A stretch of 64,000 nucleotides of DNA from Streptomyces lasiicapitis (GTDB lineage Bacteria > Actinomycetota > Actinomycetes > Streptomycetales > Streptomycetaceae): positions 62,001-126,000 of the forward strand of contig NZ_BMNG01000011.1 of the NCBI RefSeq assembly GCF_014646335.1, in the 5' to 3' direction. Positions 51,934 through 62,803 of the stretch are shown piece after piece. Position 1 is the stretch's first letter; each line of letters begins with the position of its first letter. The notes beneath the pieces are model-generated. The model ran no database searches and was not told the origin of the DNA. It was given only the letters and a program-made list of their open reading frames with translations. The position numbers were made by a program, and so were the translations under genes.

Positions 51934-52968
51934 ATGACTCAGGCACACGTCCCCGCACCGGCCGCCCGCAGCGCGGCGCCCCTCGGCACCCCCGGCACGC
52001 TCAGCGGACCGCGTCGGCTGCTGCGCGCCGTGGCCATCGCCTCCTGCGTCCCGTACCTCTCCCTCAAGGTCGCCTGGATCGCGGGCAGCCACATCGGCAT
52101 CCCCGAAGGCAGCTCCCTCCTGGAGCACCGCGGCCTGCTGGCGGCGGCCAACAGCCTCACCGTCCTCATGGACGGCTCCGTCATCGTCCTGGCGCTGCTG
52201 CTGACCCGACCCTGGGGGCGCCGCGTCCCGGCCTGGCTGCTCGGCCTGCCCATGTGGGCCGCCACCGGGCTGCTCCTGCCGATCATGGCCGGGTTCCCCA
52301 CGCAGCTCGCGGTGCGGGCGCTCGGCGGGTCCGTGAACAATCCCGAGGACACCGGCCACAAGCCCTTCCTCGACGAGTGGGTCTTCGGGGTGGTGTACGG
52401 CGGGTTCATCCTGCAAGGGCTCAGCCTGGGGCTGCTGTTCGTCCTGTACGCACGTGACCGGTGGGGGCACGTGTGGCGGGGCCGGGTGTGGGACCTGCCC
52501 AGGGCCGTGGCCGGTGGGCGGGCGATGCGGACGGGGGCCGTGGCGGCGGCCGTGCTCGCGCTGTTCCCGGCCGGGCTGAAGCTGCTGTGGGCGGCCGGGT
52601 CGACGGTCGGCCTGAACGAGACGCGTGTCGCGGAGCGCACCTCTGACTTCTACGTCCTCTCGGCCCTCGAAGTCGGCTACCTGGCGGCGGCCGTGGCCGG
52701 AGCTCTCGCCCTCGCGTTCCGGCGGCCGCCCGCGCTGCCGGTGAAGGTCGCGCTCGGGCTCGCCTGGGCCGGTTCTGGGGCGGTGGGGTGCTGGGGCGCG
52801 TGGATGTTCGCGACGTCGTTCGCGGGCTCGGCGGACGTGGCGGACCGGCCCACGACCGTGATGCTTCTGGCCTACGCTGTGCAGATGATCATCGGAACGC
52901 TCGTGGCCGGAACCGGCGTGCGCTTCCTCAAGGAGCGCGCGGCCGAGGCCCCGCGCCGCCCGGCGTGA
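51934..52968 (+). CDS. Multi-pass membrane protein ahead of a two-component system
   Basis: A 344-residue integral membrane protein with about eight hydrophobic segments, starting at ATG 51934 (GTGGAGG upstream). I recognise no family. Its stop overlaps the sensor kinase start (GTGA), so the two are cotranscribed and translationally coupled, and the response regulator follows. A role in sensing or as an accessory to the kinase is inference. Confidence 0.85.
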   Translation: MTQAHVPAPAARSAAPLGTPGTLSGPRRLLRAVAIASCVPYLSLKVAWIAGSHIGIPEGSSLLEHRGLLAAANSLTVLMDGSVIVLALLLTRPWGRRVPAWLLGLPMWAATGLLLPIMAGFPTQLAVRALGGSVNNPEDTGHKPFLDEWVFGVVYGGFILQGLSLGLLFVLYARDRWGHVWRGRVWDLPRAVAGGRAMRTGAVAAAVLALFPAGLKLLWAAGSTVGLNETRVAERTSDFYVLSALEVGYLAAAVAGALALAFRRPPALPVKVALGLAWAGSGAVGCWGAWMFATSFAGSADVADRPTTVMLLAYAVQMIIGTLVAGTGVRFLKERAAEAPRRPA

Positions 52969-54266
52969 GACGGTTCACGGCGGCCCTCGTCGGGCGGCGG
53001 ACGCGGCGGCGGTGGATCCATCTGATCCTCGGCGGCGCGCTCGCCATGCCGTACGTCCTGGTCGGCTCGATCATGGCCGGGCCGCTGCTCGGCGAGACCA
53101 TGATGCTCGGTTCGTTCTCCTCGCAGCTCCTGTCGTTCGCGTTCGGGCTCCCGCTCGCCGCGATCACCGCGCTGTTCCCGCTGACCCGGCCCATGTCGGT
53201 GGCGGCGGTGCGGGCGCTGTGCGAGGTGCCGGACGACTCGCTGGCCGACGGGCCGCCGCGGTCACGGGCCGCGCGCGGGCGCACCATGGCCTGGTTCACG
53301 CTGCACCTCGGCTTCGGCGGGGTCATGAGCGGGATGACGCTCGGGCTCGTGCCGTTCGCGTCGTTCCAGATCGTCCTGCCGGTCTTCGTGGGCCTGGGGG
53401 ACTCCTGGCTGGGGCTCCCCGAGAACCTGCGGGAACCCTGGGTGCTCGCGCTCGCGCCGGTCACGGGCACCCTGTCCCTCGTCGCGCTCGCCGGGTGCGC
53501 GGCGGGCGCCGGTGCCCTCCTCGCGGGCTGGGCGCCGCTGCTGCTCGGGCCCACGCCCGCCGACCGGCTCGCCGACGCCGAGCGCCGCGCCGCCGACCTC
53601 GCCGTGCGCAACCGCCTCGCCCGCGAACTGCACGACTCGGTGGGCCACGCGCTCAGCGCCGTCACGCTCCAGGCGAGCGCGGCCCGCAAGGTCCTCGACC
53701 GGGACCCGGAGTTCGTCCGCGAGGCCCTCGCCGCCATCGAGGACACCACCCGCCGCACCGTCGGCGAACTCGACGCCGTCCTCGGCGTGCTGCGCGAGGG
53801 CGGCGAGCGCGGCTCCACCGCCCCTGCGCCCACGCTCGGCGGCGACCTCGACGGACTCCTGCGCCGCACCCGCGCGGGCGGCCTGCGCGTCGACGCCTCC
53901 GTCGACCTCGGCGCGCTCGGGCCCGAGGGCGCCGGGGCGCTGCCGCCGATGGTGTCCCGCGAGGGCTACCGCATCGTCCAGGAGGCCCTGAGCAACGCCC
54001 TCAAGCACGCCGGCCCCGACACCGCGGTGACCCTGCGCGTCGGGCTCGACGGCTCCGGCCTGGAGATCGTCGCCGAGAACCCGCTCCCCGACGCCGCCCG
54101 CACCGAGCCCGCGCCCGCCCGCACCGGCGGCGGCCACGGCCTGCGCGGCATAGCCGACCGCGCCCGCCTCCTCGGCGGCACCGCGGCGGCCGGGCCCGCC
54201 GACGGCGCTCCCGGCGCCCGCGTCTGGAGACTTCACGTACGCCTGCCCTTCACGGGCCACGCATGA
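52965..54266 (+). CDS. Sensor histidine kinase, HisKA_3 (NarL-type partner)
   Basis: A 433-residue membrane kinase. Four to five hydrophobic segments (about 18-40, 47-72, 112-140, 160-190) lead to a HisKA_3 dimerisation domain with the phospho-acceptor His in ARELHDSVGHALSAV (H223). The HATPase domain has REGYRIVQEALSNALKHA (N box) and GGGHGLRGIADRARLLGG (G box). There is no large extracellular loop, so the signal is probably sensed within the membrane or through the upstream membrane protein. The GTG start overlaps the preceding stop. Confidence 0.92.
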   Translation: MRRFTAALVGRRTRRRWIHLILGGALAMPYVLVGSIMAGPLLGETMMLGSFSSQLLSFAFGLPLAAITALFPLTRPMSVAAVRALCEVPDDSLADGPPRSRAARGRTMAWFTLHLGFGGVMSGMTLGLVPFASFQIVLPVFVGLGDSWLGLPENLREPWVLALAPVTGTLSLVALAGCAAGAGALLAGWAPLLLGPTPADRLADAERRAADLAVRNRLARELHDSVGHALSAVTLQASAARKVLDRDPEFVREALAAIEDTTRRTVGELDAVLGVLREGGERGSTAPAPTLGGDLDGLLRRTRAGGLRVDASVDLGALGPEGAGALPPMVSREGYRIVQEALSNALKHAGPDTAVTLRVGLDGSGLEIVAENPLPDAARTEPAPARTGGGHGLRGIADRARLLGGTAAAGPADGAPGARVWRLHVRLPFTGHA

Positions 54267-54293
54267 CATGACCCGACCGGAAGGACAGACCCC

Positions 54294-54965
54294 ATGACCG
54301 ACGCCGCATCGCCCGCCCCGCTGCGCATCGTGCTCGCCGACGACGAGCGCATGGTGCGCACCGCGCTGCGCGCCATCCTCGCCGCCGAGCCCGACCTGGA
54401 GATCGTCGGCGAGGCGGCGACGGGCGCCGAGGCGGTGTCCGTCGTGCGCGAGCTGAAGCCCGACGTGGTGCTCATGGACGTACGCATGCCGGAGATCGAC
54501 GGCATCCGCGCCACCGAGCAGATCCTGCGGGGCATGGACGAGCCGCCGCGCATCGTCGTCGTCACGACCTTCGAGAACGACTCCTACGTGTACGAGGCGC
54601 TGCGCGCCGGAGCGTCCGGTTTCCTGCTCAAGCGGGCCGAGGCCGAGGCGCTGGTGCAGGCGGTGCGGCTCGTGGCGCGCAGCGACTCGCTGCTGTTCCC
54701 GGCGGCCGTGCGGGCGCTTGCCGCCGAGCACGCGCGCGCCGCCGAGACCGCGCAGGCGCCCTGGATCGCGCGGCTCACCGGACGCGAGAGCGAGGTCCTT
54801 CGGCAGATGGCGGCCGGGCTGACCAACGCGGAGATCGCCGCGCGGATGGAGGTCGGTCCTGCGACGGTGAAGACGCATGTGGCGGCGGTCCTCGCGAAGA
54901 CGGGGGCGCGGGACCGTACGCAGGCGGTGATCGCGGCGTACGAGGCGGGGTTCATGAAGAGCTGA
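54294..54965 (+). CDS. NarL/LuxR-family response regulator
   Basis: A 223-residue regulator, partner of the kinase 27 bases upstream. The receiver domain has the acidic pair DD (16-17), phospho-acceptor D62 in VVLMDVRMPEIDG, and K113 in GFLLKRAEAEAL. The C-terminal LuxR-type HTH is at about 155-215 (LTGRESEVLRQMAAGLTNAEIAARM). AAGGACAG precedes the ATG. Target genes are unknown; no operon-specific operator was recognised. Confidence 0.94.
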   Translation: MTDAASPAPLRIVLADDERMVRTALRAILAAEPDLEIVGEAATGAEAVSVVRELKPDVVLMDVRMPEIDGIRATEQILRGMDEPPRIVVVTTFENDSYVYEALRAGASGFLLKRAEAEALVQAVRLVARSDSLLFPAAVRALAAEHARAAETAQAPWIARLTGRESEVLRQMAAGLTNAEIAARMEVGPATVKTHVAAVLAKTGARDRTQAVIAAYEAGFMKS

Positions 54966-55063
54966 GCTCCTGAGCGGCGCGGTTCATGAAGAGCTTCTGA
55001 GAAAACGGACACATCGCCGCAAGAGGGGAACGGAACGCGGCGGCGTGCTCGTCCTTCTGTGGG

Positions 55064-56509
55064 ATGAACAAGACGATCAGGCACACCTCGGTCTTCGTGC
55101 TGCTCCTGGTGCTCGCCCTGCTTGTGCGGGCGACCTGGGTGCAGTTCCACGACTCGAAGGCACTCGCGGACGACAAGCTGAACCGGCGCAACGCGATCGA
55201 GCAGTACGCGTACCCGCTGGGCGACATCATCGTGGCCGGGGACGCCGTCACCGGTTCCAAGCGCACGAAGGGCGGTGACCTGGCGTACAAACGCACCTAC
55301 AAGGACGGCCCGCTGTACTCCGCCGTCACCGGCTACAGCTCGCAGGTGTACGGCGCCACGCAGCTGGAGGGCATCTACAAGGACCTCCTCGACGGCACCG
55401 ACAACCGCCTCAAGAACCCCCTCGACACGCTCACCGACAAGCGTGCCGACCCCGGTGAGGTCCTGACGACCATCGACCCGGCCGTGCAGAAGGCCGCGTA
55501 CAAGGCCCTCGGCGACAAGAAGGGCGCCGCCGTCGCCATCGATCCCAAGACCGGGAAGATCCTCGGCATGGTGTCCACGCCGTCGTACGACCCGTCGAAG
55601 ATCAGCGGCCTCACCGACGGCGACGCCTGGAAGGCGCTCACCTCCGACGAGGACAAGCCGATGGTGAACCGCGCGATGCGGCAGCCGCTGCCGCCCGGTT
55701 CCACGTTCAAGCTGGTCGTGGCCGCGGCCGCGCTCGAGGACGGGCTCTACGGCTCCGTCGACGAGAAGACCGTGAGCCCCAATCCGTACACGCTGCCCGG
55801 CACGCGGACCGTCCTCAAGAACGAGAGCTCTTCAGCTCCCTGCGAGAACGCGACGATCCGTACGGCGCTGCAGTACTCCTGCAACAACGTCTTCGCCAAG
55901 ATGGCCGTCGACCTCGGGCAGGACAAGGTGAAGTCGCAGGCCGAGAAGTTCGGCTTCAACGCCGACAAGCTGGACGTGCCCGTGCGGGCCTCCAAGAGCG
56001 CCTACCCCTCCGACATGGACAAGGCGCAGACCGCGCTCACCGGCATCGGACAGTTCGACGTCACGGCCACGCCGCTGCAGATGGCCATGGTGTCCGCCGC
56101 GATCGCCAACGGCGGGGAGCTGGCGTCTCCGCACATGGTCTCCAAGGTCACGGACTCGGACGGGAACGTCCTCCAGGACTACGACGGTGACGGCGCGGAG
56201 CGGGTGGTCAGCTCGTCCACCGCCGAGGGGTTGCAGTCCGCGATGGAGACCGTGGTCTCCAAGGGGACCGGGACCAACGCGCAGATCAGCGGGGCCACCG
56301 TGGGCGGCAAGACCGGTACCGCTCAGCACGGTGAGAACAACTCCAAGACGCCGTACGCCTGGTTCACGTCCTACGCCAAGGGGGGCGACGGCAAGGAGGT
56401 CGCTGTCGCGGTGATCGTGGAGTCCTCGGACGCCTCGCGGTCCGAGGTGAGCGGGAACGGGTTGGCTGCGCCTATTGCTTCGGCGATGATGCGCGCGGCG
56501 CTGCGCTAG
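55064..56509 (+). CDS. Penicillin-binding protein (class B-like transpeptidase)
   Basis: A 481-residue protein with an N-terminal membrane anchor (about 8-24) and an extracytoplasmic transpeptidase domain. The three catalytic motifs are intact: S213-T-F-K216, S272-C-N274 and K416-T-G418. The region before the domain is short (about 130 residues), as in the streptomycete PbpA-like small PBPs; it recalls SCO1875 of S. coelicolor. It crosslinks peptidoglycan. No ribosome binding site precedes the ATG (TGTGGG only), so translation may be leaderless or weak. There is no SEDS partner gene beside it. Confidence 0.92.
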   Translation: MNKTIRHTSVFVLLLVLALLVRATWVQFHDSKALADDKLNRRNAIEQYAYPLGDIIVAGDAVTGSKRTKGGDLAYKRTYKDGPLYSAVTGYSSQVYGATQLEGIYKDLLDGTDNRLKNPLDTLTDKRADPGEVLTTIDPAVQKAAYKALGDKKGAAVAIDPKTGKILGMVSTPSYDPSKISGLTDGDAWKALTSDEDKPMVNRAMRQPLPPGSTFKLVVAAAALEDGLYGSVDEKTVSPNPYTLPGTRTVLKNESSSAPCENATIRTALQYSCNNVFAKMAVDLGQDKVKSQAEKFGFNADKLDVPVRASKSAYPSDMDKAQTALTGIGQFDVTATPLQMAMVSAAIANGGELASPHMVSKVTDSDGNVLQDYDGDGAERVVSSSTAEGLQSAMETVVSKGTGTNAQISGATVGGKTGTAQHGENNSKTPYAWFTSYAKGGDGKEVAVAVIVESSDASRSEVSGNGLAAPIASAMMRAALR

Positions 56510-56572
56510 CTTGCGGGTTCCCGGGGCCGCCAGGGGCGACTCCCGACCCTTAAGAGCAGCCCAGGTCGACGG

Positions 56573-57316
56573 TCACTTTTGTGGATGGCGGCCACGTCGT
56601 AGGTGGGTGGCCAGGACTAGGGCCAGTGGGAGCACTCCGCCCGCCAACAGGCCTGTTGTGAAGCCCAGGCCTGAGGCTGGGTTGCCACCGTCGTGGATAG
56701 CTGCGGTGATGCCCGATGCCGTCAGGGCTGTGATCGCCAAGGCCAGCGCAGCGTAGAAGCGGCGGCTGCGGAAGGTGTGGCGGGTGGGTGGGGGCGGGGG
56801 CGTGGGCAGTTCCGCTGCGGGGCCCAGGCTTGCTGCGCGTGGGCGTTTGAACCACGCGTGCACCAGCCAGTTCCCGCACGCCTCCCAGCCGTCGGGGGCC
56901 AGCCGTTCGTCCAGGCCCTCGCGTCCCCGCGTGACCAGCTCCCGCCGGTACTCCCACCGCTGCGGGCGGTCCCGGTCGCGGCGGCACACGAACCGGCCGA
57001 GCGCGTCCACCCGCTCCACCTCCCAGCCCTCGTCCCCGAAGCGCCCAAGGAGTTCCTCGTCCACGAAGGTGTCGGCGGTCCAGCGCCAGGTCTCGGCGTC
57101 CGGGTCGGGACGGGTGGTGTCCGGCGCGGTCCGCCCTGCGGCAGGCGCCAGTTCGCGCGCGAACTCCTCCAGCGGCCCGAACTCCTCCTCCGGTACGCCC
57201 CCGCACTCCGCCAGGTGCTCCCCGAGGTCCGCCAGCGTCACCCGGACGTGCTCCTCGGGCAGCCCGAGCCCCCGCAGCCGCGTGCCCAGGTCCGCCAAGT
57301 ACGGCTCCGCGTTCAT
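56573..57316 (-). CDS. HAAS/DUF1700-like membrane protein partnered with PadR
   Basis: A 247-residue protein. The N-terminal helical segment (NAEPYLADLGTRLRGLGLPEE then LADLGEHLAEC, 2-40) resembles the HAAS domain commonly encoded next to PadR regulators. A Trp-rich middle repeat follows (ETWRWTADTFVDEELLGRFGDEGWEVERVDALGRF; WEACGNWLVHAWF), then two C-terminal membrane helices (about 178-203 and 214-236). ATG 57316 overlaps the PadR stop (ATGA). The 3' codons are relaxed (CCT, GTT, CTT, AGG). Confidence 0.75.
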   Translation of the reverse strand: MNAEPYLADLGTRLRGLGLPEEHVRVTLADLGEHLAECGGVPEEEFGPLEEFARELAPAAGRTAPDTTRPDPDAETWRWTADTFVDEELLGRFGDEGWEVERVDALGRFVCRRDRDRPQRWEYRRELVTRGREGLDERLAPDGWEACGNWLVHAWFKRPRAASLGPAAELPTPPPPPTRHTFRSRRFYAALALAITALTASGITAAIHDGGNPASGLGFTTGLLAGGVLPLALVLATHLRRGRHPQK

Positions 57317-57651
57317 CGCACTCCCGCCCGCGCCAGGACCTCACGTACCGAACCGTCGAACGCCAGCCACAACTCCCCCTGCTCGGAGAGGACTTCGCGT
57401 CCCTCCGCGGTCAGGGTGTAGTAGCGGCGCCCCGGACCCTTCTCCGTCGCCCGGAATTCCGCCGCCACCAGCGCCGCCTCCTCCAGGCGGTTCAGGACGG
57501 GGTACAGCGTGCCGCCCTTGATCTGGCCGAAGCCCGCCGCGCCCAGGCGTTTGGCGATCTCGTAGCCGTAGCTCTCGCCGTCGGTGAGGGAGGCCAGGAC
57601 CAGCAGGTCGAGGACTCCCTTGAACCAGCTCGCGCGGCGGTCCGCGGTCAC
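57313..57651 (-). CDS. PadR-family transcriptional regulator
   Basis: A 112-residue winged-helix repressor: SWFKGVLDLLVLASLTDGESYGYEIAKRL, GGTLYPVLNRLEEAALV and KGPGRRYYTLTAEGREVL (each shown here in part) match the short (subfamily 2) PadR pattern. GTG 57651 overlaps the stop of the upstream CPBP gene (GTGA). It likely autoregulates the CPBP-padR-HAAS operon through the inverted repeat at 58424-58446. Confidence 0.92.
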   Translation of the reverse strand: MTADRRASWFKGVLDLLVLASLTDGESYGYEIAKRLGAAGFGQIKGGTLYPVLNRLEEAALVAAEFRATEKGPGRRYYTLTAEGREVLSEQGELWLAFDGSVREVLARAGVR

Positions 57652-58382
57652 GCCGTGCCGCCCTGCGCCTGCGGGAGTTCGGGTGCGGGGATCAGCAGGT
57701 CCCGCACGGTGAGCATGGCGTGTACGGCGACCGGCAGGAGGAGGCTGCCGGTGGCCAGGTAGAGGCCGGTGAGCAGCGCGCCGAAGAGGGCGAAGACGAG
57801 GACGCCGGAGCCGCCCTGGTACCAGCCCGCGAGGGCGTACACGGCCAGAGCCAGCGCCGCCGCCACGGGCAGTTCGAGGCCCAGTACGCCGACGCCGAAG
57901 GCGATGAGCAGGCCTCGGTACACCAGCTCCGAGCAGACGCTGTCGGTGACGGCGGCCGCCATCGCCAGGCGGCGCTCCGCCGCGGTGCGCGGCAGCATCG
58001 CCTCGATGGCCGCGCGGCCGGGGATGTGCTTGCCCTCCCTGGCCATCTCGCGGAAGGCCCGCCCGGACGCGACGGAGACCGCCCCGAACAGCAGGACGGC
58101 CGCGACGACGTACAGAGGGTTGTCCGGTGCGGTGAGGCCGAAGTCCGCGGCGGTGGTGTCCGGCGAGAGCAGCAGGACCGCCACCGCCAGCGCGGCGAAC
58201 GCCCACCACAGGGCGATGGTGAGGGTGAAGTAGCGCTTCAGCGCCCGGGGTTGGGTGGCTCTGCGGCGCGCCAGCGAGGCGTACATCCGGCGGCCGAGCC
58301 ACGGCTCGACGAGCAGCAGATAGCCGCCGAGCGCGCCCGCAAGGACGGTTGCGGGCATGGTGAAGTCCGGCGAGATGGTCAT
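57648..58382 (-). CDS. CPBP-family intramembrane metalloprotease-like protein
   Basis: A 244-residue protein with six to seven hydrophobic segments and the CPBP (CAAX protease/Abi) motifs in modified form. SELVYRG (about 155) stands where EExxxR is usual, so the first Glu is replaced by Ser. The His motif appears as LLPVAVHAMLTVRDL near the C-terminus, and the middle motif (FxxxH) is not evident. Proteolytic activity is therefore doubtful. First gene of an operon with padR and the HAAS gene. Confidence 0.8.
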   Translation of the reverse strand: MTISPDFTMPATVLAGALGGYLLLVEPWLGRRMYASLARRRATQPRALKRYFTLTIALWWAFAALAVAVLLLSPDTTAADFGLTAPDNPLYVVAAVLLFGAVSVASGRAFREMAREGKHIPGRAAIEAMLPRTAAERRLAMAAAVTDSVCSELVYRGLLIAFGVGVLGLELPVAAALALAVYALAGWYQGGSGVLVFALFGALLTGLYLATGSLLLPVAVHAMLTVRDLLIPAPELPQAQGGTA

Positions 58383-58423
58383 GCGGTCCCCCTGGCGATC
58401 GAACTGCCTAGACCGTAATGCGA

Positions 58424-58446
58424 GCTAGTTAGGGATGCAACCTAGC
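58424..58446. promoter_or_regulatory. Inverted repeat upstream of the CPBP-padR operon
   Basis: GCTAGTT...AACCTAGC, i.e. GCTAG and CTAGC separated by 13 bases, lies about 42 bases before the CPBP start and just after the IlvD stop. It is a candidate operator for the PadR encoded in the operon. Confidence 0.5.
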
Positions 58447-58471
58447 CAGTGGTGCCGACTGATGCGGTCGG

Positions 58472-60207
<1,736 letters not shown>

Positions 60208-60211
<4 letters not shown>

Positions 60212-61161
60212 GCCACCCACCCCGCCACGATCCCCGCGACCTCCGCGCGCGCCCGTTCCGGCAGCACGCTGCTCGGCGGGCGTACGTCGCGTCGGCACAG
60301 GCCGAGCGCCGCCAGCGCCTCCTTGACCACCGCCACGTTGTCCGCCGAGCCGTCGGCTGCCCGCAATTCCTCGAAGCGGCGTACGCGTTCCCAGACGGTC
60401 ATCGCCGTCGCGTGGTCGCCGGCCCGCAGCGCGTCGTGCATCGCGAGCGAGAGCCGGGGCGCCACGTTCACGAGGCCGGAGGTGAAGCCGGTGGCGCCGG
60501 CGGAGAAGTACGAGGGCGCGTACGGCTCCGCGAGGCCCGCCACCCACACGAACCGCTCCAGGCCCGCGTCCCGCGCGAAGCCCGCGAACCGGACGGCGTC
60601 CGGTACCGCGTACTTCACGCCGAGGACGTTCGGGCAGCCGTCGGCCAGCTCGGCGAGGCGCGCGCCCGGCAGCCTCGGGTCGCGGACGTACGGCACGACG
60701 CCGAGGCCGGGCACGGCCTCCGCGACGGCGCGGTGGTAGGCGACCCAGCCCGCGCCGGAGACGTACGGGTGCGCGGGCTGGTGCACCATCACCAGGTGCG
60801 CGCCGGTATCGGCGGCGTGCCGGGCGTCGGCGGTCGCGGTCGCCAGGTCGTGGCCGACGCCGACGACGACCTCGGCACGCTCCCCCGCCTCCGCGACGGT
60901 CTGCTCCGTGACGACGCGGCGTTCCTGGGGGCTCAGGGCGTAGAACTCGCCGGTGTTGCCGTTCGGCGTGAGGGTGCGCACGCCCGCGTCGAGCAGGCGG
61001 CGCAGCAGGGCCCGGTGGGCCGGGCGGTCGAGGGAGCCGTCCTCGACGAAGGGGGTGACGGGGATGGCGACGACGTCGGCGAGGGCGGTGCGGCGGGGGT
61101 CAGGGCCAGGCGCGGGGCCGGGGCGTGGGCCGGGGCCGGGGACCCACGCGGACGCCGTCAC
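60208..61161 (-). CDS. DapA-family (dihydrodipicolinate synthase-like) lyase/dehydratase
   Basis: A 317-residue TIM-barrel enzyme, starting at GTG 61161 (GGAG upstream; the longer ATG frame is an artefact). After a Pro/Gly-rich tail (7-22) the fold shows TPNGNTGEFYALSPQERR (65-82), the catalytic Tyr in VVPYVRDP (Y158) and the Schiff-base Lys in NVLGVKYAVPD (K183). In sugar-acid operons this family includes 2-keto-3-deoxy acid dehydratases/aldolases and 5-dehydro-4-deoxyglucarate dehydratase. It is translationally coupled to GntR and IlvD on both sides. Confidence 0.9.
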
Positions 61162-61913
61162 GCGAGGGCTCCTTCCACACCCCGGCCGGAGCCCTGGCCG
61201 GAGGCCTGCCCCACGTCCTGCCCGGACGTCTCTCCCGCAACCCGGCCGGAGGCCCCCGTGGCCCGCACAGCCCTCCGTACGAACGACTCGATGTGATCGT
61301 GCAGCGCCCCCGCCGCCGCGTCCGCCGCGCCCTGCCGGGCCAGGCGGAGGATGTCCGCGTGCTCGGCGGCCTCCGTCGCCCAGGACGGGTCGGCGGCCCA
61401 CGCGACGGTGGAGACCAGGGCGGCCTGGTCGCGGAGGCCGTCGAGGGTGCGGGTGAGCAGCGGGTTGCCGCAGTCGGCGTACAGAGCGCGGTGGAAGTCC
61501 CGGTTGGCCAGGGAGCGTTCGGCGGCGTCGGGGGCCGCGGCGGCGCGCTCCAGGGCGGCGGCGGCCACCTCCAGCGGGGCGCCGCGCCGCACGGAACGGC
61601 GCAGCGCCTCCGGTTCGAGGAGCAGCCGCACGTCGTACACCTCGCGCGCCATGTCCGCGTCCACCTCACGCACCGTGGCGCCCTTGTACTGGCTCATGAC
61701 GACGAGCCCGGTGCCCGCGAGGGTCTTCAGGGCCTCGCGGACCGGCGTCTTGGACACCCCGAAGAAGCCGGCCAGGTCGGTCTCGACGAGCGGGGTTCCG
61801 GGCGGCAACTGCCCGGCGAGGATGCGGTGCTTGATCGCCTCCAGGACGAACTGGGTCCGGGAGGGAATGGGCGCCGACGGGGCGTCGCCCGCCGGCAGGT
61901 GCGCTGAGGTCAT
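61158..61913 (-). CDS. GntR-family (FadR/FCD) transcriptional regulator
   Basis: A 251-residue regulator. The start at ATG 61913 is preferred over 61940: AGGCGG lies upstream and the operator palindrome then stays outside the gene. The wHTH is at about 18-80 (VLEAIKHRILAGQLPPGT, FFGVSKTPVREALKTLAGTG). The FCD effector domain (about 90-225) carries the metal/ligand Asp/His (DFHRALYAD, EHADILRLA, LHDHIESFVRR). The C-terminal 25 residues are Gly/Gln/Ser-rich. First gene of the sugar-acid operon, probably autoregulated. Confidence 0.92.
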   Translation of the reverse strand: MTSAHLPAGDAPSAPIPSRTQFVLEAIKHRILAGQLPPGTPLVETDLAGFFGVSKTPVREALKTLAGTGLVVMSQYKGATVREVDADMAREVYDVRLLLEPEALRRSVRRGAPLEVAAAALERAAAAPDAAERSLANRDFHRALYADCGNPLLTRTLDGLRDQAALVSTVAWAADPSWATEAAEHADILRLARQGAADAAAGALHDHIESFVRRAVRATGASGRVAGETSGQDVGQASGQGSGRGVEGALA

Positions 61914-61931
61914 GTCCGCCTCTCGCGTATC

Positions 61932-61949
61932 GCGTCTCATATATGACGC
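61932..61949. promoter_or_regulatory. Palindrome before the GntR gene, candidate operator
   Basis: GCGTC-tcatatat-GACGC (5+5 dyad) lies 19 bases upstream of the chosen ATG, in the right place for a GntR/FadR operator overlapping the promoter of the GntR-DapA-IlvD operon. Confidence 0.6.
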
Positions 61950-62066
61950 ATGAAGTACGACGCGACGAAGCTAGGCGCGGCACGGGTGTTCCGTCAACGG
62001 GTGTGACGTCAGGGGATGTTGCCGAGATCAGGCCCTGCGATCAGGCTTTGGGGTCGGGCCCTGGGG

Positions 62067-62666
62067 TCAGGGCCGCCAGCCGGGATCGCGCCCGCTCAGC
62101 GCCACCACGCGCTCCAGGAGCGGAGCGTCGTCGGCGACAGGCAGGGGCGGGCCAAACATCGTGCCCCGCGCGTCGGGCGACTCCGCGGCCGTGGCGGACA
62201 CCATGGCGTAGGAGACGGCGAGGCTCGCCTCGTCGGGGGCGTACTCCTGCCCGGTGGCGCGGGCCAGGTCCCAGCCGTGCAGGACGAGTTCGTTGAGGGC
62301 GACCACGCCCGCGATGTCACCGGTGAGCTCGACGCCGCCCGCCCGGGTCTCCCCGGTCCAGGCGGCCGGGTCCCGCCACACCTCGGCGAGCTCACCGAGC
62401 AGCCGCGGCAGATCCTCCCGCCAGCCCTCACCGAGGTCCGGCACGCTGCTCGACGGATCCGTGTCCGTGCTCGGCCCGAGCCGCTTGCGCCCGGCATCGG
62501 CGAAGGCCCCGGTGAGGTGCACGACGTGGCCGAGCAGATGGCGTACGGCGTAGTCGGGACAGGGGGTGGGCCCGTCGAGCTGATCGTCCTTGACACCTTC
62601 GGCGACCCGCGCGACAAGCCGCGTCTGCGGCCCGAAGTTCGGCAGTTCGTATCGGTCGTCCGGCAT
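62067..62666 (-). CDS. TIGR03086-family (mycothiol-dependent isomerase-like) protein
   Basis: A 199-residue protein with the DinB/maleylpyruvate isomerase N-terminal fold. DDQLDGPTPCPDYAVRHLLGHVVHLTGAFADAG (in two motifs, about 28-60) and the second His in LNELVLHGWDLARATGQ (about 126-142) match the actinobacterial TIGR03086 metal-binding family. A mycothiol-linked transferase role is possible but not shown. It is divergent from the MFS gene. Confidence 0.88.
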   Translation of the reverse strand: MPDDRYELPNFGPQTRLVARVAEGVKDDQLDGPTPCPDYAVRHLLGHVVHLTGAFADAGRKRLGPSTDTDPSSSVPDLGEGWREDLPRLLGELAEVWRDPAAWTGETRAGGVELTGDIAGVVALNELVLHGWDLARATGQEYAPDEASLAVSYAMVSATAAESPDARGTMFGPPLPVADDAPLLERVVALSGRDPGWRP

Positions 62667-62803
62667 GGGGTTCTCCTTCGTCCCGGGGCCGCCCGTGCAC
62701 TGCCCTCTCCTCAGAGAGACTCCCGCCGCGCCCCGAACTCATCGGCGCCCGATAAGGCATCTGCCCGATCCCGGCCGGGGGCCTCAGCACGAGCATCGGC
62801 CGC

